Shown here piece after piece: positions 18,006-26,341 of a stretch of DNA of 64,000 bases. Below the pieces are notes generated by a model that was not told where the DNA came from, searched no databases, and worked only from the letters and a program-made list of their open reading frames with translations. The position numbers and the translations under genes were made by a program. Numbering within the stretch: position 1 is the stretch's first letter; every line of letters starts with the position of its first letter. The DNA is from JANNBN01 sp031430595 (GTDB taxonomy: Bacteria > Actinomycetota > Acidimicrobiia > Acidimicrobiales > JANYDT01), in the NCBI GenBank assembly GCA_031430595.1, contig JANPBU010000021.1, forward strand, positions 9,061 through 73,060. The letters are read 5' to 3'.

Positions 18006-18884
18006 ATGCGTTCATTCCTTTACGTCCCAAGCGATCAAACTGACAAACTGACGAAGGCGCTGGTATCAGAGGCTGATGCGATTATTTGTGATCTCGAAGA
18101 TGCGGTGTCGATGCACCGCAAGATTGAGGCCCGGGCGACCCTGGGTGAGGCTCTTTCACGCCACAACTTTGCAAGTGCGCCGAGAACGCCAGCGATATGG
18201 GTCCGTATTAATCAGGGTGACCTTGGCATTGATGACATCGCCGCTGTCGTTCGATCTGGCGGTGCTCACCTTGCCGGCATTTACGTTCCGAAGGTCGAGT
18301 CGTTGGACCGTTTGAACGAGATCGATCGAGCGCTCTCGATAGCCGAGATGACCGCTGGTCTCGTCGACCGCAGTATTGCTGTTTGCGCGTTGCTCGAAAC
18401 GCCGTCGGCGATTCTTGATGCCAGAATTTTGGCCACCGGAATCCGAGTGGTTCGTCTAGCGATTGGTGAAGCAGACCTGAGCGCCTCGATCGGAACCGAA
18501 CTCACACCGGGCGATGAACGTGAGCACCTGTTTGCCCGTCAGCTGGTCGTGCTAGCGAGTGCTGCTGGCGGTATCGAAGCCCCGGTGGGTCCTGTGTCGA
18601 CAGACTTTCGCGACCTCGCAGCGTTGCGGTCTTCTACTGAGGCGCTTCGTCGTCTCGGATTTCGTGGCCGGGCTGCGATTCATCCGGCCCAAGTTGCGGT
18701 CATTAATGAGGTGTTCACACGGTCACCCGAAGCGGTATCTCAGGCCCGGCGGCTGGTCGACATGTTCGATGCAGCCACTGCCCGAGGCAACGGTGTGTGC
18801 GTCGATGAGAACGGAAGAATGGTTGACGAAGCGGTGGTCCTGTCCGCTCGACGACTGTTACAAACATGGGCTGGTAAAAGATAG
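18006..18884 (+). CDS. HpcH/HpaI-fold CoA ester lyase (CitE-like)
   Basis: 292 aa from ATG 18006 (GTG 17997 is possible). It opens MRSFLYVPSDQ, typical of the family. IICDLEDAVS, CALLETPSAILDA and GEADLSASIG hold the acidic Mg2+- and substrate-binding residues. Family members cleave or form beta-hydroxyacyl-CoA or malyl/citramalyl-CoA type esters. No citrate lyase alpha or gamma genes are nearby, so it acts as a stand-alone lyase. It is followed after 29 bp by a cupin. The 37-bp divergent spacer to the nitrilase-fold gene must hold both promoters. Confidence 0.88.
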   Translation: MRSFLYVPSDQTDKLTKALVSEADAIICDLEDAVSMHRKIEARATLGEALSRHNFASAPRTPAIWVRINQGDLGIDDIAAVVRSGGAHLAGIYVPKVESLDRLNEIDRALSIAEMTAGLVDRSIAVCALLETPSAILDARILATGIRVVRLAIGEADLSASIGTELTPGDEREHLFARQLVVLASAAGGIEAPVGPVSTDFRDLAALRSSTEALRRLGFRGRAAIHPAQVAVINEVFTRSPEAVSQARRLVDMFDAATARGNGVCVDENGRMVDEAVVLSARRLLQTWAGKR

Positions 18885-18913
18885 GTCACCGGTTTTTCTG
18901 AAAGAGTGCTCGT

Positions 18914-19531
18914 ATGCGTTCGATTTCGTTGACTGGTTCCCTCGACTGGGGGAAAACGGCGATCCCCGGAGGAACCCCAGATGTTGACATCTGTCGGCTT
19001 CGCGTTGACCCCGTGACTAAGGCGTCAACGTCATTGGTTCGTTTCCCGCCAGGCTGGTCGCGAAGCGCCGATGTGTTTTATGCGGTTGATGAAGAAATCG
19101 TGGTGCTTGATGGCGAATTACTCGTAAGCGGGGTGTCGTATACGGCCGGGCAGTACGGCTTCATCCCGGCGGCGTCGCTTCGCCGGGCAAGTGCGACCCC
19201 AAACGGATGCCTTGCCCTTGCGCATTTCGCTGGCATTCCAGCTGCGCTTTCTGCGGAACAAGCGGCGACGAGCGAGGTCGGTCCGACACTCAGGCTTGAT
19301 CTTGGTTCGCATCATGCTGGCACCGAAACCGGCTCGTACGGTATTGGGCAGCGCCTTCGGTCTCGCCCCTACGGGGAGTGTTGGCTGGTGTCGGGAGCGA
19401 CAAATCTTGCCACGATGACAGGCGCCACCGAAGCCCTGTCGATCGAAGATTCGTGGACGTGGATCGACCTCACCTCAGATGGCGATGTGCTGGTCGACAC
19501 GACGGAAGCTGGCCGCTATCTGGTGAGATGA
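18914..19531 (+). CDS. Cupin-domain protein
   Basis: 205 aa. One cupin barrel is clear at about residues 20-120 (RFPPGWSRSADVFYAVDEEIVVLDGELLVSG, then YTAGQYGFIPA). The C-terminal half resembles a degenerate second barrel. The usual His pair of cupin motif 1 is absent (RSADVFYAVDEE), so metal binding is doubtful. It follows the CitE-like lyase closely and may act on the same pathway, or may sense its ligand. The exact role is unknown. Confidence 0.65.
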   Translation: MRSISLTGSLDWGKTAIPGGTPDVDICRLRVDPVTKASTSLVRFPPGWSRSADVFYAVDEEIVVLDGELLVSGVSYTAGQYGFIPAASLRRASATPNGCLALAHFAGIPAALSAEQAATSEVGPTLRLDLGSHHAGTETGSYGIGQRLRSRPYGECWLVSGATNLATMTGATEALSIEDSWTWIDLTSDGDVLVDTTEAGRYLVR

Positions 19532-19553
19532 GCCTCGGCTTGTCGCTACCTGG

Positions 19554-20242
19554 TCAGATGAGTAGGCGGACGAGGTTTGGGGTTGGTGGTGAGTGTTGTT
19601 TGGTGCCGTTTGGGTGTTCGATGGTGAGGGTGGTGTGGTCGGGTTTCCAGCTGAGTTTGAGTGTTTCTCGGTGTATTTCTCGGTGGTGGTAGCGGCAGAT
19701 GAGTACCAAGTTGTTGAGGTTGTGTGCTCCGCCGTTTCGCCGGTACCGGATGTGGTGGATGTCTGACTATCGGGCTTCGTGGTTGCATCCGGGGTACCTG
19801 CAATGGGTGTCTGTGATGTGCACGGCTCGTCGTTGCCGGATCGGGATTGCCGTGTCGGGGTCTCCGACGTCGAATGGGACACCTTCAGCGTTAACCCAAA
19901 CACTGGTTGTGGTTGCGTCGCAGAGGAGCATGTCTCTGGTGAAGGATGACAGGTAGATCATTGTGTCGCTGAAACTCAAGGATTCGGTGGCGTTGTCACC
20001 GAGGGCGTCGTGGCGTCGTTGACCGGGGGTGCGGCATCGTCGGGACCCGGTAGGGGTGTGGCCGCTTTCAACGCGGTGGAAAGGGTTTCGCCGGTGAGTT
20101 TGTCGAGGGTGCCGCGGAGTGCCCATGACCCATCCAAGTTTTTGGTGAGTTGCAGAAACCGTTTCTCGTGCACGACATCGTCGGACGAAACGTCACCGAG
20201 TCGGTCGTCACATAATTGTTTCCAGTTCGACGGATTCTTCAT
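19554..20242 (-). pseudogene. DUF222/HNH endonuclease (13E12-type) pseudogene
   Basis: Three pieces on the minus strand make a broken DUF222-HNH gene. 20242 to about 19990 gives DGSWALRGTLDKLTGETL, the end of DUF222. A shift and probable internal deletion near 19990 lead to another frame with FDVGDPDTAIPIRQRRAVHI and the HNH start CRYPGCNHEAR. A TAG at 19767-19769 interrupts it, and the same frame goes on with SDIHHIRYRRNGGAHN and CRYHH to a TGA at 19554. The HNH residues survive but the gene cannot make one product. The family is multicopy and repeat-like in actinobacteria. Confidence 0.85.
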
Positions 20243-20395
20243 TCATTGACCTTTCAGAACCCGGTAGCAATTGGGTTGCCGCTCGCAAGCCTCCCACCCA
20301 AAATATTGGCAAACGAGCTTTACGTAAGGACACGTGACTTATCCGCAGCCCATCGGACTTTCGGCTGAGTCACAACCGTACGCAACCCCGAAAAC

Positions 20396-20433
20396 ATCGA
20401 ACATGTCGAATACGGCTTGCGATTTATTCGAAT
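20396..20433. promoter_or_regulatory. candidate operator of the HTH-PIN module
   Basis: TCGAA boxes lie at 20397-20401 and 20406-20410, and an inverted partner ATTCGAAT at 20426-20433, just before the ribosome site GGAGA and ATG 20452. Such inverted boxes before an antitoxin gene suggest autoregulation. The 209-bp spacer 20243-20451 holds no gene. Confidence 0.35.
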
Positions 20434-20451
20434 TTATTGGAGACTTGAGAT

Positions 20452-20844
20452 ATGCCACCGACAGCTACCGTTTCAGCGACGCTCGATGAACTCGCTGACA
20501 CTCTCTCGCATAGCCCCCGTCTCGTCGACCAAAGGGGACGTCAACTCGCGCTCGCTCCCGAAGTTGTCGAAGCTTTCCAGCATGCAATCTCCGAATTGCA
20601 GTCGCCAGACGCCGAACTTACGACCGAAGCCGCGGCGGCCTTGCTGGGGATCTCACGACCAACGCTGATTCGACTCCTTGACACCGGTGCGATGCCCTAT
20701 CGCCGCACCCAAGGAACTCGGGGTCACCGGAGGATCCGTCGAAGCGACGCTGTCATTTACCTGCGCGCCGATCTTCAACAGCGACGTAACGCATTGGATG
20801 AGCTTGCAGCTGAGGCGGAGGCGTTCGGGTTTTTCGACACGTGA
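20452..20844 (+). CDS. Antitoxin with excisionase/MerR-like HTH
   Basis: 130 aa. The middle part LTTEAAAALLGISRPTLIRL is a helix-turn-helix of the excisionase type (HTH_17), followed by GHRRIRRSDAVIYL, a wing-like segment. GGAGA lies about 7 nt before the ATG. The last codon overlaps the PIN gene start (GTGA), so the pair is coupled. In known HTH-PIN pairs the HTH protein neutralises the PIN ribonuclease and represses the operon. That role is inferred here from order and domain. Confidence 0.8.
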   Translation: MPPTATVSATLDELADTLSHSPRLVDQRGRQLALAPEVVEAFQHAISELQSPDAELTTEAAAALLGISRPTLIRLLDTGAMPYRRTQGTRGHRRIRRSDAVIYLRADLQQRRNALDELAAEAEAFGFFDT

Positions 20845-21428
20845 CCGACGATTTCCGGGCGGTTCGACGACTATTGCTACTGCTTGATGTCGACGTGGTC
20901 TATCCGATTCGAATCTGTGACTTCATCCTCACTGCTGCAAGCCTCGATATGTTGCAACGTCCCATTGTTAGCGACGCCATTATCGATGGGGCCAGCCGCA
21001 ATATCGATGCAAATCGGCCGGATCTCACCGCTTCGCAGTTGGAACGACGCCTTGCCGCTGTTCGTCGTTCTACCGACGGTCACAGCATGGCTGTGCCCTC
21101 TCGCTTCAACGATGACGCTCTCATCAATCACAAGGACCGCCATGTGGTTGCCGCCGCACGATTTCACAAGGTGGACGTCATCGTTTCCAACGACAAGCGA
21201 CTTCGACGCGAAGTCAACAAGTGGGCTGCGAAGCACCGATCACCTCTGCTCGTATGGTCAGCTGACGAGTTGGCGAGCCAACTTCGCGCGCAAAGTCGAG
21301 CAGGTGTCATTGAGGTAATCAGAGCCATGGCCGCTCGAATGACCGCCCCACCCCGCAGCGCCGACGAGGTTCACAGTGCCTTGATCCTGTCACTTCCGAG
21401 TCTGGCCGGTCTGGCCACAACGGAGTGA
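20841..21428 (+). CDS. PIN-domain toxin
   Basis: 195 aa from GTG 20841, overlapping the antitoxin by 4 bp. PIN features are LLDVDVVYPIRICDF near residue 16 and KDRHVVAAARFHKVDVIVSND around 94-114, giving the acidic residues for Mg2+-dependent RNA cleavage. The final 50 residues are an extension beyond the PIN fold. It is probably a VapC-like RNase with cognate antitoxin upstream. The module begins an island of accessory genes up to 24.1 kb. Confidence 0.82.
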   Translation: MTDDFRAVRRLLLLLDVDVVYPIRICDFILTAASLDMLQRPIVSDAIIDGASRNIDANRPDLTASQLERRLAAVRRSTDGHSMAVPSRFNDDALINHKDRHVVAAARFHKVDVIVSNDKRLRREVNKWAAKHRSPLLVWSADELASQLRAQSRAGVIEVIRAMAARMTAPPRSADEVHSALILSLPSLAGLATTE

Positions 21429-21514
21429 GTTGTGTGCGTCTGAACTCTCTCCATAGACTGGACATTGATTCGCTTCGTTGCTGAGTTGTTCCGAATCGTC
21501 GGTGGGCGTGCAAG

Positions 21515-21583
21515 GGTCTGAAATTCCACCAGACCAGACCAGTAAAATCCGCCACTAGTAAACGGTGAAATCCACCACAAAGC
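21515..21583 (+). repeat. three 23-bp direct repeats before the first AAA_14 gene
   Basis: Units at 21515-21537, 21538-21560 and 21561-21583 share the core AAATCCACCA (unit 1 ATTCCACCA, unit 2 AATCCGCCA). Core positions repeat at exactly 23-bp steps (26-31, 49-54 and 72-77 of the block). The array ends 7 bp before GTG 21591, and the start region itself carries an inverted partner GTGGTGGATC (21591-21600). I infer an operator array. Confidence 0.75.
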
Positions 21584-21590
21584 TGGTTGC

Positions 21591-22856
21591 GTGGTGGATC
21601 TCCCTGAACCCTTTTTCGTACGGCGGGCTGCTCAGCTTCTCGATCGTCGCTTGAATGCAGCACGAACCGTGGTTGTGAACGGCCCCCGACAGTCCGGCAA
21701 GACCTTCCTTCTCGCTCAACTCTGCGCCCAACGAGGCGGAACTTACATTTCACTCGATGAAGCCTCAAACCTCCGAATCGCCCGTACCGACCCCGCAGGG
21801 TTTGTCACCGGCTTTAACGAGCCGCTGCTGATAGACGAGGTGCAGCGAGGGGGCGACCCGCTTGTGCTGGCTGTGAAGGTCCAGGTTGATCGATCACCAA
21901 AGAAGGGTCGGTTTGTGTTGGCAGGGTCAACGCGTTTTTTGAGTGAGCCGCGCCTCAGCGAGTCGCTGGCCGGGTGCGTTCGGTTTGTTGACCTTTGACC
22001 ACTTTCCCAAGGGGAGATCGACAGTCAGCCCGACCGGTTTGTAGATTTCGCCTTCGAAGACCCCGGATCAATCATGGCTGGTCGTTTTACAGAAATGAGT
22101 CGTCGCTCGATCTTCGAGCGAGTTGTTCGAGGTGGGCTGCCGGAGGCGGTCCTTGCCTCCTCAGAGCAAGACCGGTCGGAATTTCTCCGTTCGTACGTTC
22201 GAGCCCTTACGGCAAAAGATGTCCGGGATCTGGCCGACCTGGAACATGCGAGCCAGCTCGATCGCATCATTCGTCTGCTCGCCGAACGTACGTCTCACGA
22301 GCTGAATCTGACCGATTTAGCGAAAGAACTCGGAATTCCGCAGAGCACCTTTCGAAGGTACCTTCCTCTCTTCGAAACCACATATGTTCATCATACGATC
22401 CCGGCTTGGTCCGGTAACTTTTCATCCAAAGTGATCAAGCGTCCGAAGCTTCACTTTGTCGACTCTGGCGCCGCCTCAATTCTGCTCGGCGTAAATGCGC
22501 AGGCTCTTTCGAGACCCACGGCAACTGTTTCAGGTCATCTGTTGGAGACATTTGTTGTCGGAGAATTAGCTCGACAGTTGACTTGGTCAGAAATTCAAGC
22601 CCAGATATACCACTGGCGACACCACGACGGCCGCGAAGTTGACATCGTGCTGGAATCCGCGGATGGGCGCGTCGTTGGGATTGAAGTGAAAGCTGCCGTT
22701 GACGTTGGAAGCGACTCGCTTACGGGATTGGAGTTTTTGCGAAATCAACTCGGCGACAGATTCGTCGCAGGGTTTGTTGTCCACTGTGCAGAACGGGTGA
22801 CGCCGCTGGGAGATCGACTGTGGTCAGTGCCGGTAAATGCGTTGTGGGAATGGTGA
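21591..22856 (+). pseudogene. AAA_14/DUF4143 ATPase split by one TGA
   Basis: The frame is continuous over 421 codons except for TGA at 21996-21998 (codon 136). Walker A is GPRQSGKTFL, Walker B-like LLIDEVQ, sensor LAGSTRF. The stop falls in L-[TGA]-PLSQGEI, where the family has LWPLSQGE, so it is TGG changed to TGA. The downstream part has a winged-helix segment (HELNLTDLAKELGIPQSTFR) and the DUF4143 fold with EVDIVLES...VGIEVKA, a PD-(D/E)xK-like arrangement. The rest is undamaged, so the mutation is recent, rescued by readthrough, or a sequencing error. Function in the family is poorly known. It is convergent with a second copy 32 bp away. Confidence 0.85.
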
Positions 22857-22888
22857 CTGAGCCTCTTGCCTGACAGGCGGTCTGAAAG

Positions 22889-24121
22889 TTAGCTCCACAG
22901 TGCTGCGATGGGAACAGCGAGAATTCCTTCATCCATGACAAATGACGAAGATCCGCAGTGAAGAAGAACCGACGCGATTACTGAATCGCCCAACTCTCGC
23001 TTCAGCCATCGGAGGTGCTTTGCATCACCGGGGTCTGGGCTTGATGTTGCCTTGATCTCAATGGCAATTAGTTTTCTATGCCCGATTTCTATAATGAGAT
23101 CGACCTCATGTCGACCCTCAGCGGTTCGCAAGTGGTAGAGCCGCGGGCTGGGAACCATCAGAGCCACCTCGGCACGTAACTGCGAAACAACGAATGTCTC
23201 GAGAACACGCCCTAAAAGGTCAACATCGCTCAACACGTCAGATTTGGTGATACCCAGTACACCTACGAGTAGGCCAGAATCAACCATAAAACGCTTGGGC
23301 GAAAGACTAAGGCGCTTCAAGCGGTTAGATGTCCACGCTGGTATCTCATCAAGAATGAGCAGGTTCTGAAGTAGCTGATTGTATGCACGCGAGGTTGTTT
23401 TATTGACTTTCGCTGCGTTGAAGAGCGTTACGTCATCGACGATTCCTGCCGTGTGAAGCACGATCGCTTCCAAATAGCGGCGTAGTCGCTGGGGGTCGCG
23501 ACCTGCCTCAATGTCAAGAGCATCGCGGTTTACCAATTGATCGACGTAAGAAGCCAGCCATCGTGACCGCCCTCGCTCATCGAACGACAGCGCAGGTTCT
23601 GGAAACCCGCTTCTCAGCGCTCGTTCAATGTAATTGCCAAGATCTAGCTCTGTTCGGACAGGTGAGATTGATTCGCCGCTTATCAACCGTTCGAACCAAC
23701 TTCGACCGGTGATGCTCTCAATTTCGCGTTCCATCAGACCGAACATCTGCAAGCGCACGAGTCGACCAGTGCCCGGCCATACGGGCGAATCAAGGTCACC
23801 TCTTACGGAACCCGTGAGAATGAATTGGCCCGGTTCATGTTGTTCGTCAACGAACTGCTTTACCGCCGCTAGACAGTGCGGAACTACCTGCCATTCATCG
23901 ATGAGGAAGGGATGCGGCCGGTTGCTCAGCGCAACGAATGGATCAGCCGCTACAGCGCCAGCCACGGCAGGGTTTCCTAGTCGCACCGAGTCGCTCGCAA
24001 TTCGAAGACCAGTGGTCGTTTTACCGGTCGCGCGTGGGCCAACGATCAGCGCTGCCGAATGAGTGGCGAGAATTTCAGCGAGAGACCCGTCAGCCTGACG
24101 CGGAAGGTACGAAGGCATCAC
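22889..24121 (-). CDS. AAA_14/DUF4143 ATPase (intact copy)
   Basis: 410 aa. Walker A is GPRATGKTTT, Walker B-like FLIDEWQ, sensor ILTGSVR. A central helical/winged-helix part (about 215-290) and the C-terminal DUF4143 region follow, with HEVDLIIEIG...LIAIEIKA, a D...ExK pattern as in PD-(D/E)xK nucleases. It is a distant paralogue of the gene at 21591-22856 and points toward it. ATG 24121 or 24118 may be used. Three 23-bp repeats stand just upstream. Such ATPases are common accessory genes; defence, toxin or DNA-binding roles have been suggested but none is established that I know of. Confidence 0.88.
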   Translation of the reverse strand: MMPSYLPRQADGSLAEILATHSAALIVGPRATGKTTTGLRIASDSVRLGNPAVAGAVAADPFVALSNRPHPFLIDEWQVVPHCLAAVKQFVDEQHEPGQFILTGSVRGDLDSPVWPGTGRLVRLQMFGLMEREIESITGRSWFERLISGESISPVRTELDLGNYIERALRSGFPEPALSFDERGRSRWLASYVDQLVNRDALDIEAGRDPQRLRRYLEAIVLHTAGIVDDVTLFNAAKVNKTTSRAYNQLLQNLLILDEIPAWTSNRLKRLSLSPKRFMVDSGLLVGVLGITKSDVLSDVDLLGRVLETFVVSQLRAEVALMVPSPRLYHLRTAEGRHEVDLIIEIGHRKLIAIEIKATSSPDPGDAKHLRWLKRELGDSVIASVLLHCGSSSFVMDEGILAVPIAALWS

Positions 24122-24135
24122 GTTTGAAGACTAGC

Positions 24136-24204
24136 TGAATTTCACACCTTTGAATAGCCTGATTTCACACCTTTGAGTAGCCCAATTTCCCATTTCTGAG
24201 GCGG
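24136..24204 (-). repeat. three 23-bp direct repeats before the second AAA_14 gene
   Basis: Units at 24136-24158, 24159-24181 and 24182-24204. The first two agree at 19 of 23 positions with plus-strand core TTTCACACCTTTGA (minus strand TCAAAGGTGTGAAA); the third is degenerate. The TTTC start steps by exactly 23 bp (24040s, 24063, 24086 read as 24140, 24163, 24186). The array begins 15 bp before the ATG. The rest of the divergent 149-bp spacer to the MoxR gene shows nothing else. Confidence 0.75.
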
Positions 24205-24270
24205 CACATCTCCCCAGGTCGACCAGCTTGTACCGGTTGCGAAAGCCGTGCCGGTACGGTTGCGGGGTCC

Positions 24271-25296
24271 ATGAATTCCCCACTGTCCTCTGAATCAGAA
24301 CACTCGGCTTCGGCTTCGGCCTCGACGCTGGCCCCTAGCCGAACGCCGATCGATGATGCCATCACGGTCGCCCAGCAACTTGTCGCCGCCGTCGACGGGG
24401 TCATGGCCGACCAGCACCGAGCAGTGCGCCTCACCGTGGCCGGGCTTCTGGCCGGTGGGCACGTGTTGCTCGAAGGTGCCCCGGGTGTTGGCAAAACAAC
24501 GCTGGCGAAAAGCCTCGTTGCGGCAACCGGAACCGATTTTGCTCGGGTGCAGGGAACTTCTGACTTACTTCCTACCGACATTACCGGTGTAAATATTTAC
24601 GACCAACGAACCGGCGAATGGGTGTTTCGCCCCGGCCCGCTGATGCATCATGTGGTGCTGTTCGACGAAATCAACCGCGCTACTCCACGAGCCCAATCGG
24701 CACTGCTCGAAGCAATGGCTGAAGGGCAAATAAGTGTTGATGGTGATCAACGTCTGCTGCCCAACCCGTTCTTTCTGATCGCCACCCAAAACCCGGTCGG
24801 TGATTTGGGGACCTTCCCGTTGGTATCTGGCCAACGTGACCGTTTCGCGCTAGTTGTCACCATGACGCGGCCTTCACGTGAAGCCGAACGCCTGTTGTTG
24901 ACCCGCTCAGATCTTGGTCAACCATCGTCGGTTCACGCAGTATCGACCCCGTCACAACTGAAGTCTGCGATAGCTGCAACGGCAACCGTTCATGTTGCAA
25001 CCGAGATTGCTGACTATGTGCTCGATATCGTAGATGCTGTTCGAAGCGGAATCGACGGACGATCTGCAGGGGCCCTGAACCATGGCGTGTCGTTGAGCCC
25101 ACGGGCTTCAAAAACCCTGTTGAAGGTTGCTCAGGCAGTGGCTGTGATCGAGGGCCGCGGTTACGTGATTCCCGACGATGTTCGCCAAGTTGCTGCAGTT
25201 TGCCTCGCACATCGCCTCTTGCGAACCGGTGACGACCGCCTGAGTGCCCTTGTCGACTGGGTAGCAGCTGTCATTCAATCAGTACCCCTTCCGTAG
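24271..25296 (+). CDS. MoxR-family AAA+ ATPase (copy 2)
   Basis: 341 aa. A 30-residue Ser/Ala/Glu-rich head precedes the ATPase: Walker A GAPGVGKTTL, Walker B LFDEINRATPRAQSALLEAM, and ATQNPVGDLGTFPL. All AAA+ motifs are intact. It is followed at 1 bp by DUF58 and then a transglutaminase, a common actinobacterial trio. It differs from the MoxR at 7713-8711 in the NP motif, so the two are not recent duplicates. Confidence 0.93.
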   Translation: MNSPLSSESEHSASASASTLAPSRTPIDDAITVAQQLVAAVDGVMADQHRAVRLTVAGLLAGGHVLLEGAPGVGKTTLAKSLVAATGTDFARVQGTSDLLPTDITGVNIYDQRTGEWVFRPGPLMHHVVLFDEINRATPRAQSALLEAMAEGQISVDGDQRLLPNPFFLIATQNPVGDLGTFPLVSGQRDRFALVVTMTRPSREAERLLLTRSDLGQPSSVHAVSTPSQLKSAIAATATVHVATEIADYVLDIVDAVRSGIDGRSAGALNHGVSLSPRASKTLLKVAQAVAVIEGRGYVIPDDVRQVAAVCLAHRLLRTGDDRLSALVDWVAAVIQSVPLP

Positions 25297-25297
25297 G

Positions 25298-26341
25298 GTG
25301 GCGTTCCTCATGCCCAAGCAACCTTGCGAGTCTGCACGAAGTTCCATTGCCCGACAGGTGGTCTGGAGTCGCACCCGTCCGGTGGTTCGCCCCGGTCTGA
25401 TACTTGGTGTGTCCTTCTTCGGGGTGGCTGTGTTGTCGGGCCTGGGAGGCATTGCACTGCTGCTCGGTGTTCTTGTTCCAGCGCTCATACTCAATTACTT
25501 GATAGCGGCTCAGTCAGTTAACACAGCGTCATTGTCAGCTATCCTTCCCCCGAGCGGAACCGTAGGTGAGCAGATGATTTGGTCTGTGATGGTGCGGGGT
25601 AATCAACGAGGTTTTCTCTTCGTCGGGGCAGACTCGCATCAGCGGGTGCCAGCCATTGCACAGAAGACCGCCGATGTTCCGGTGGTTCTCGACCGTAGGG
25701 GTATCTACTCGGTGGCCCGTCTACGCGTGGTAAGCCCAGGCCCGCTTTCGCTTCCACTTCACGCAGCACGTTTTCTCAATATCGATTTGGTTGTGCCTAT
25801 TTGTGTGGCACCGAAACGCATCCCAAACCCTGAGCTGCTGTCATCGGTGATCTCTGTTTCACACAGCGACGGAGAGCTAGCGCATCGAGGAACATCTCTA
25901 GGGGAACCGCATCATCTGCGCGAATACTTTCCTGGCGACTCAGCCCGTATGGTTCATTGGCCAGCCACGGCTCGAACCGGTTCAATCATGGTGAGAGAGC
26001 CCGAACGTACCGGCGGTGTTCCAACAACGACGGTTCTGGTCGACTTCCTCGATGGAAGCGACCGAGGCGAGAAAATGCTTTCGGAAGCGGCGTGGTTGTG
26101 TGACCGTTTGATCGAGCGTGGTGTTTCTCTTCAACTCATAACATCGGAAGGTGGCCAGCCTGATACTGCACGCATTGATCGAGTTGGCTCGGTATCCGAT
26201 CTGGAAGTCGTGTTGGCCAGCGCCGACATCCTATATGTGCACATACAAGATAGGTCTCCGATGATCTCGGTTGTGAATGGCATGTGGTGTATCGACGGAA
26301 AAATGCTGAGTGTCGCAGGTGCAGATCAACATGACAGCTAA
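25298..26341 (+). CDS. DUF58 domain protein (copy 2)
   Basis: 347 aa from GTG 25298 (ATG 25310 also possible). Two membrane segments near the N-terminus (LILGVSFFGVAVLSGLGGIALLLG and following) distinguish it from copy 1. The DUF58 signature is GEPHHLREYFPGDSARMVHW. The protein links the MoxR ATPase to membrane partners by family analogy. Its end overlaps the transglutaminase start by 11 bp. Confidence 0.88.
   Translation: MAFLMPKQPCESARSSIARQVVWSRTRPVVRPGLILGVSFFGVAVLSGLGGIALLLGVLVPALILNYLIAAQSVNTASLSAILPPSGTVGEQMIWSVMVRGNQRGFLFVGADSHQRVPAIAQKTADVPVVLDRRGIYSVARLRVVSPGPLSLPLHAARFLNIDLVVPICVAPKRIPNPELLSSVISVSHSDGELAHRGTSLGEPHHLREYFPGDSARMVHWPATARTGSIMVREPERTGGVPTTTVLVDFLDGSDRGEKMLSEAAWLCDRLIERGVSLQLITSEGGQPDTARIDRVGSVSDLEVVLASADILYVHIQDRSPMISVVNGMWCIDGKMLSVAGADQHDS

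Noticed and set aside
21515..21583. CRISPR array
   Set aside because: Repeats touch each other at a 23-bp period with no spacers and no cas genes.
21996..21998. Programmed TGA recoding (Sec or Trp)
   Set aside because: TGA is a normal stop in many genes here; no recoding element or tRNA-Sec is seen. A point mutation explains it better.
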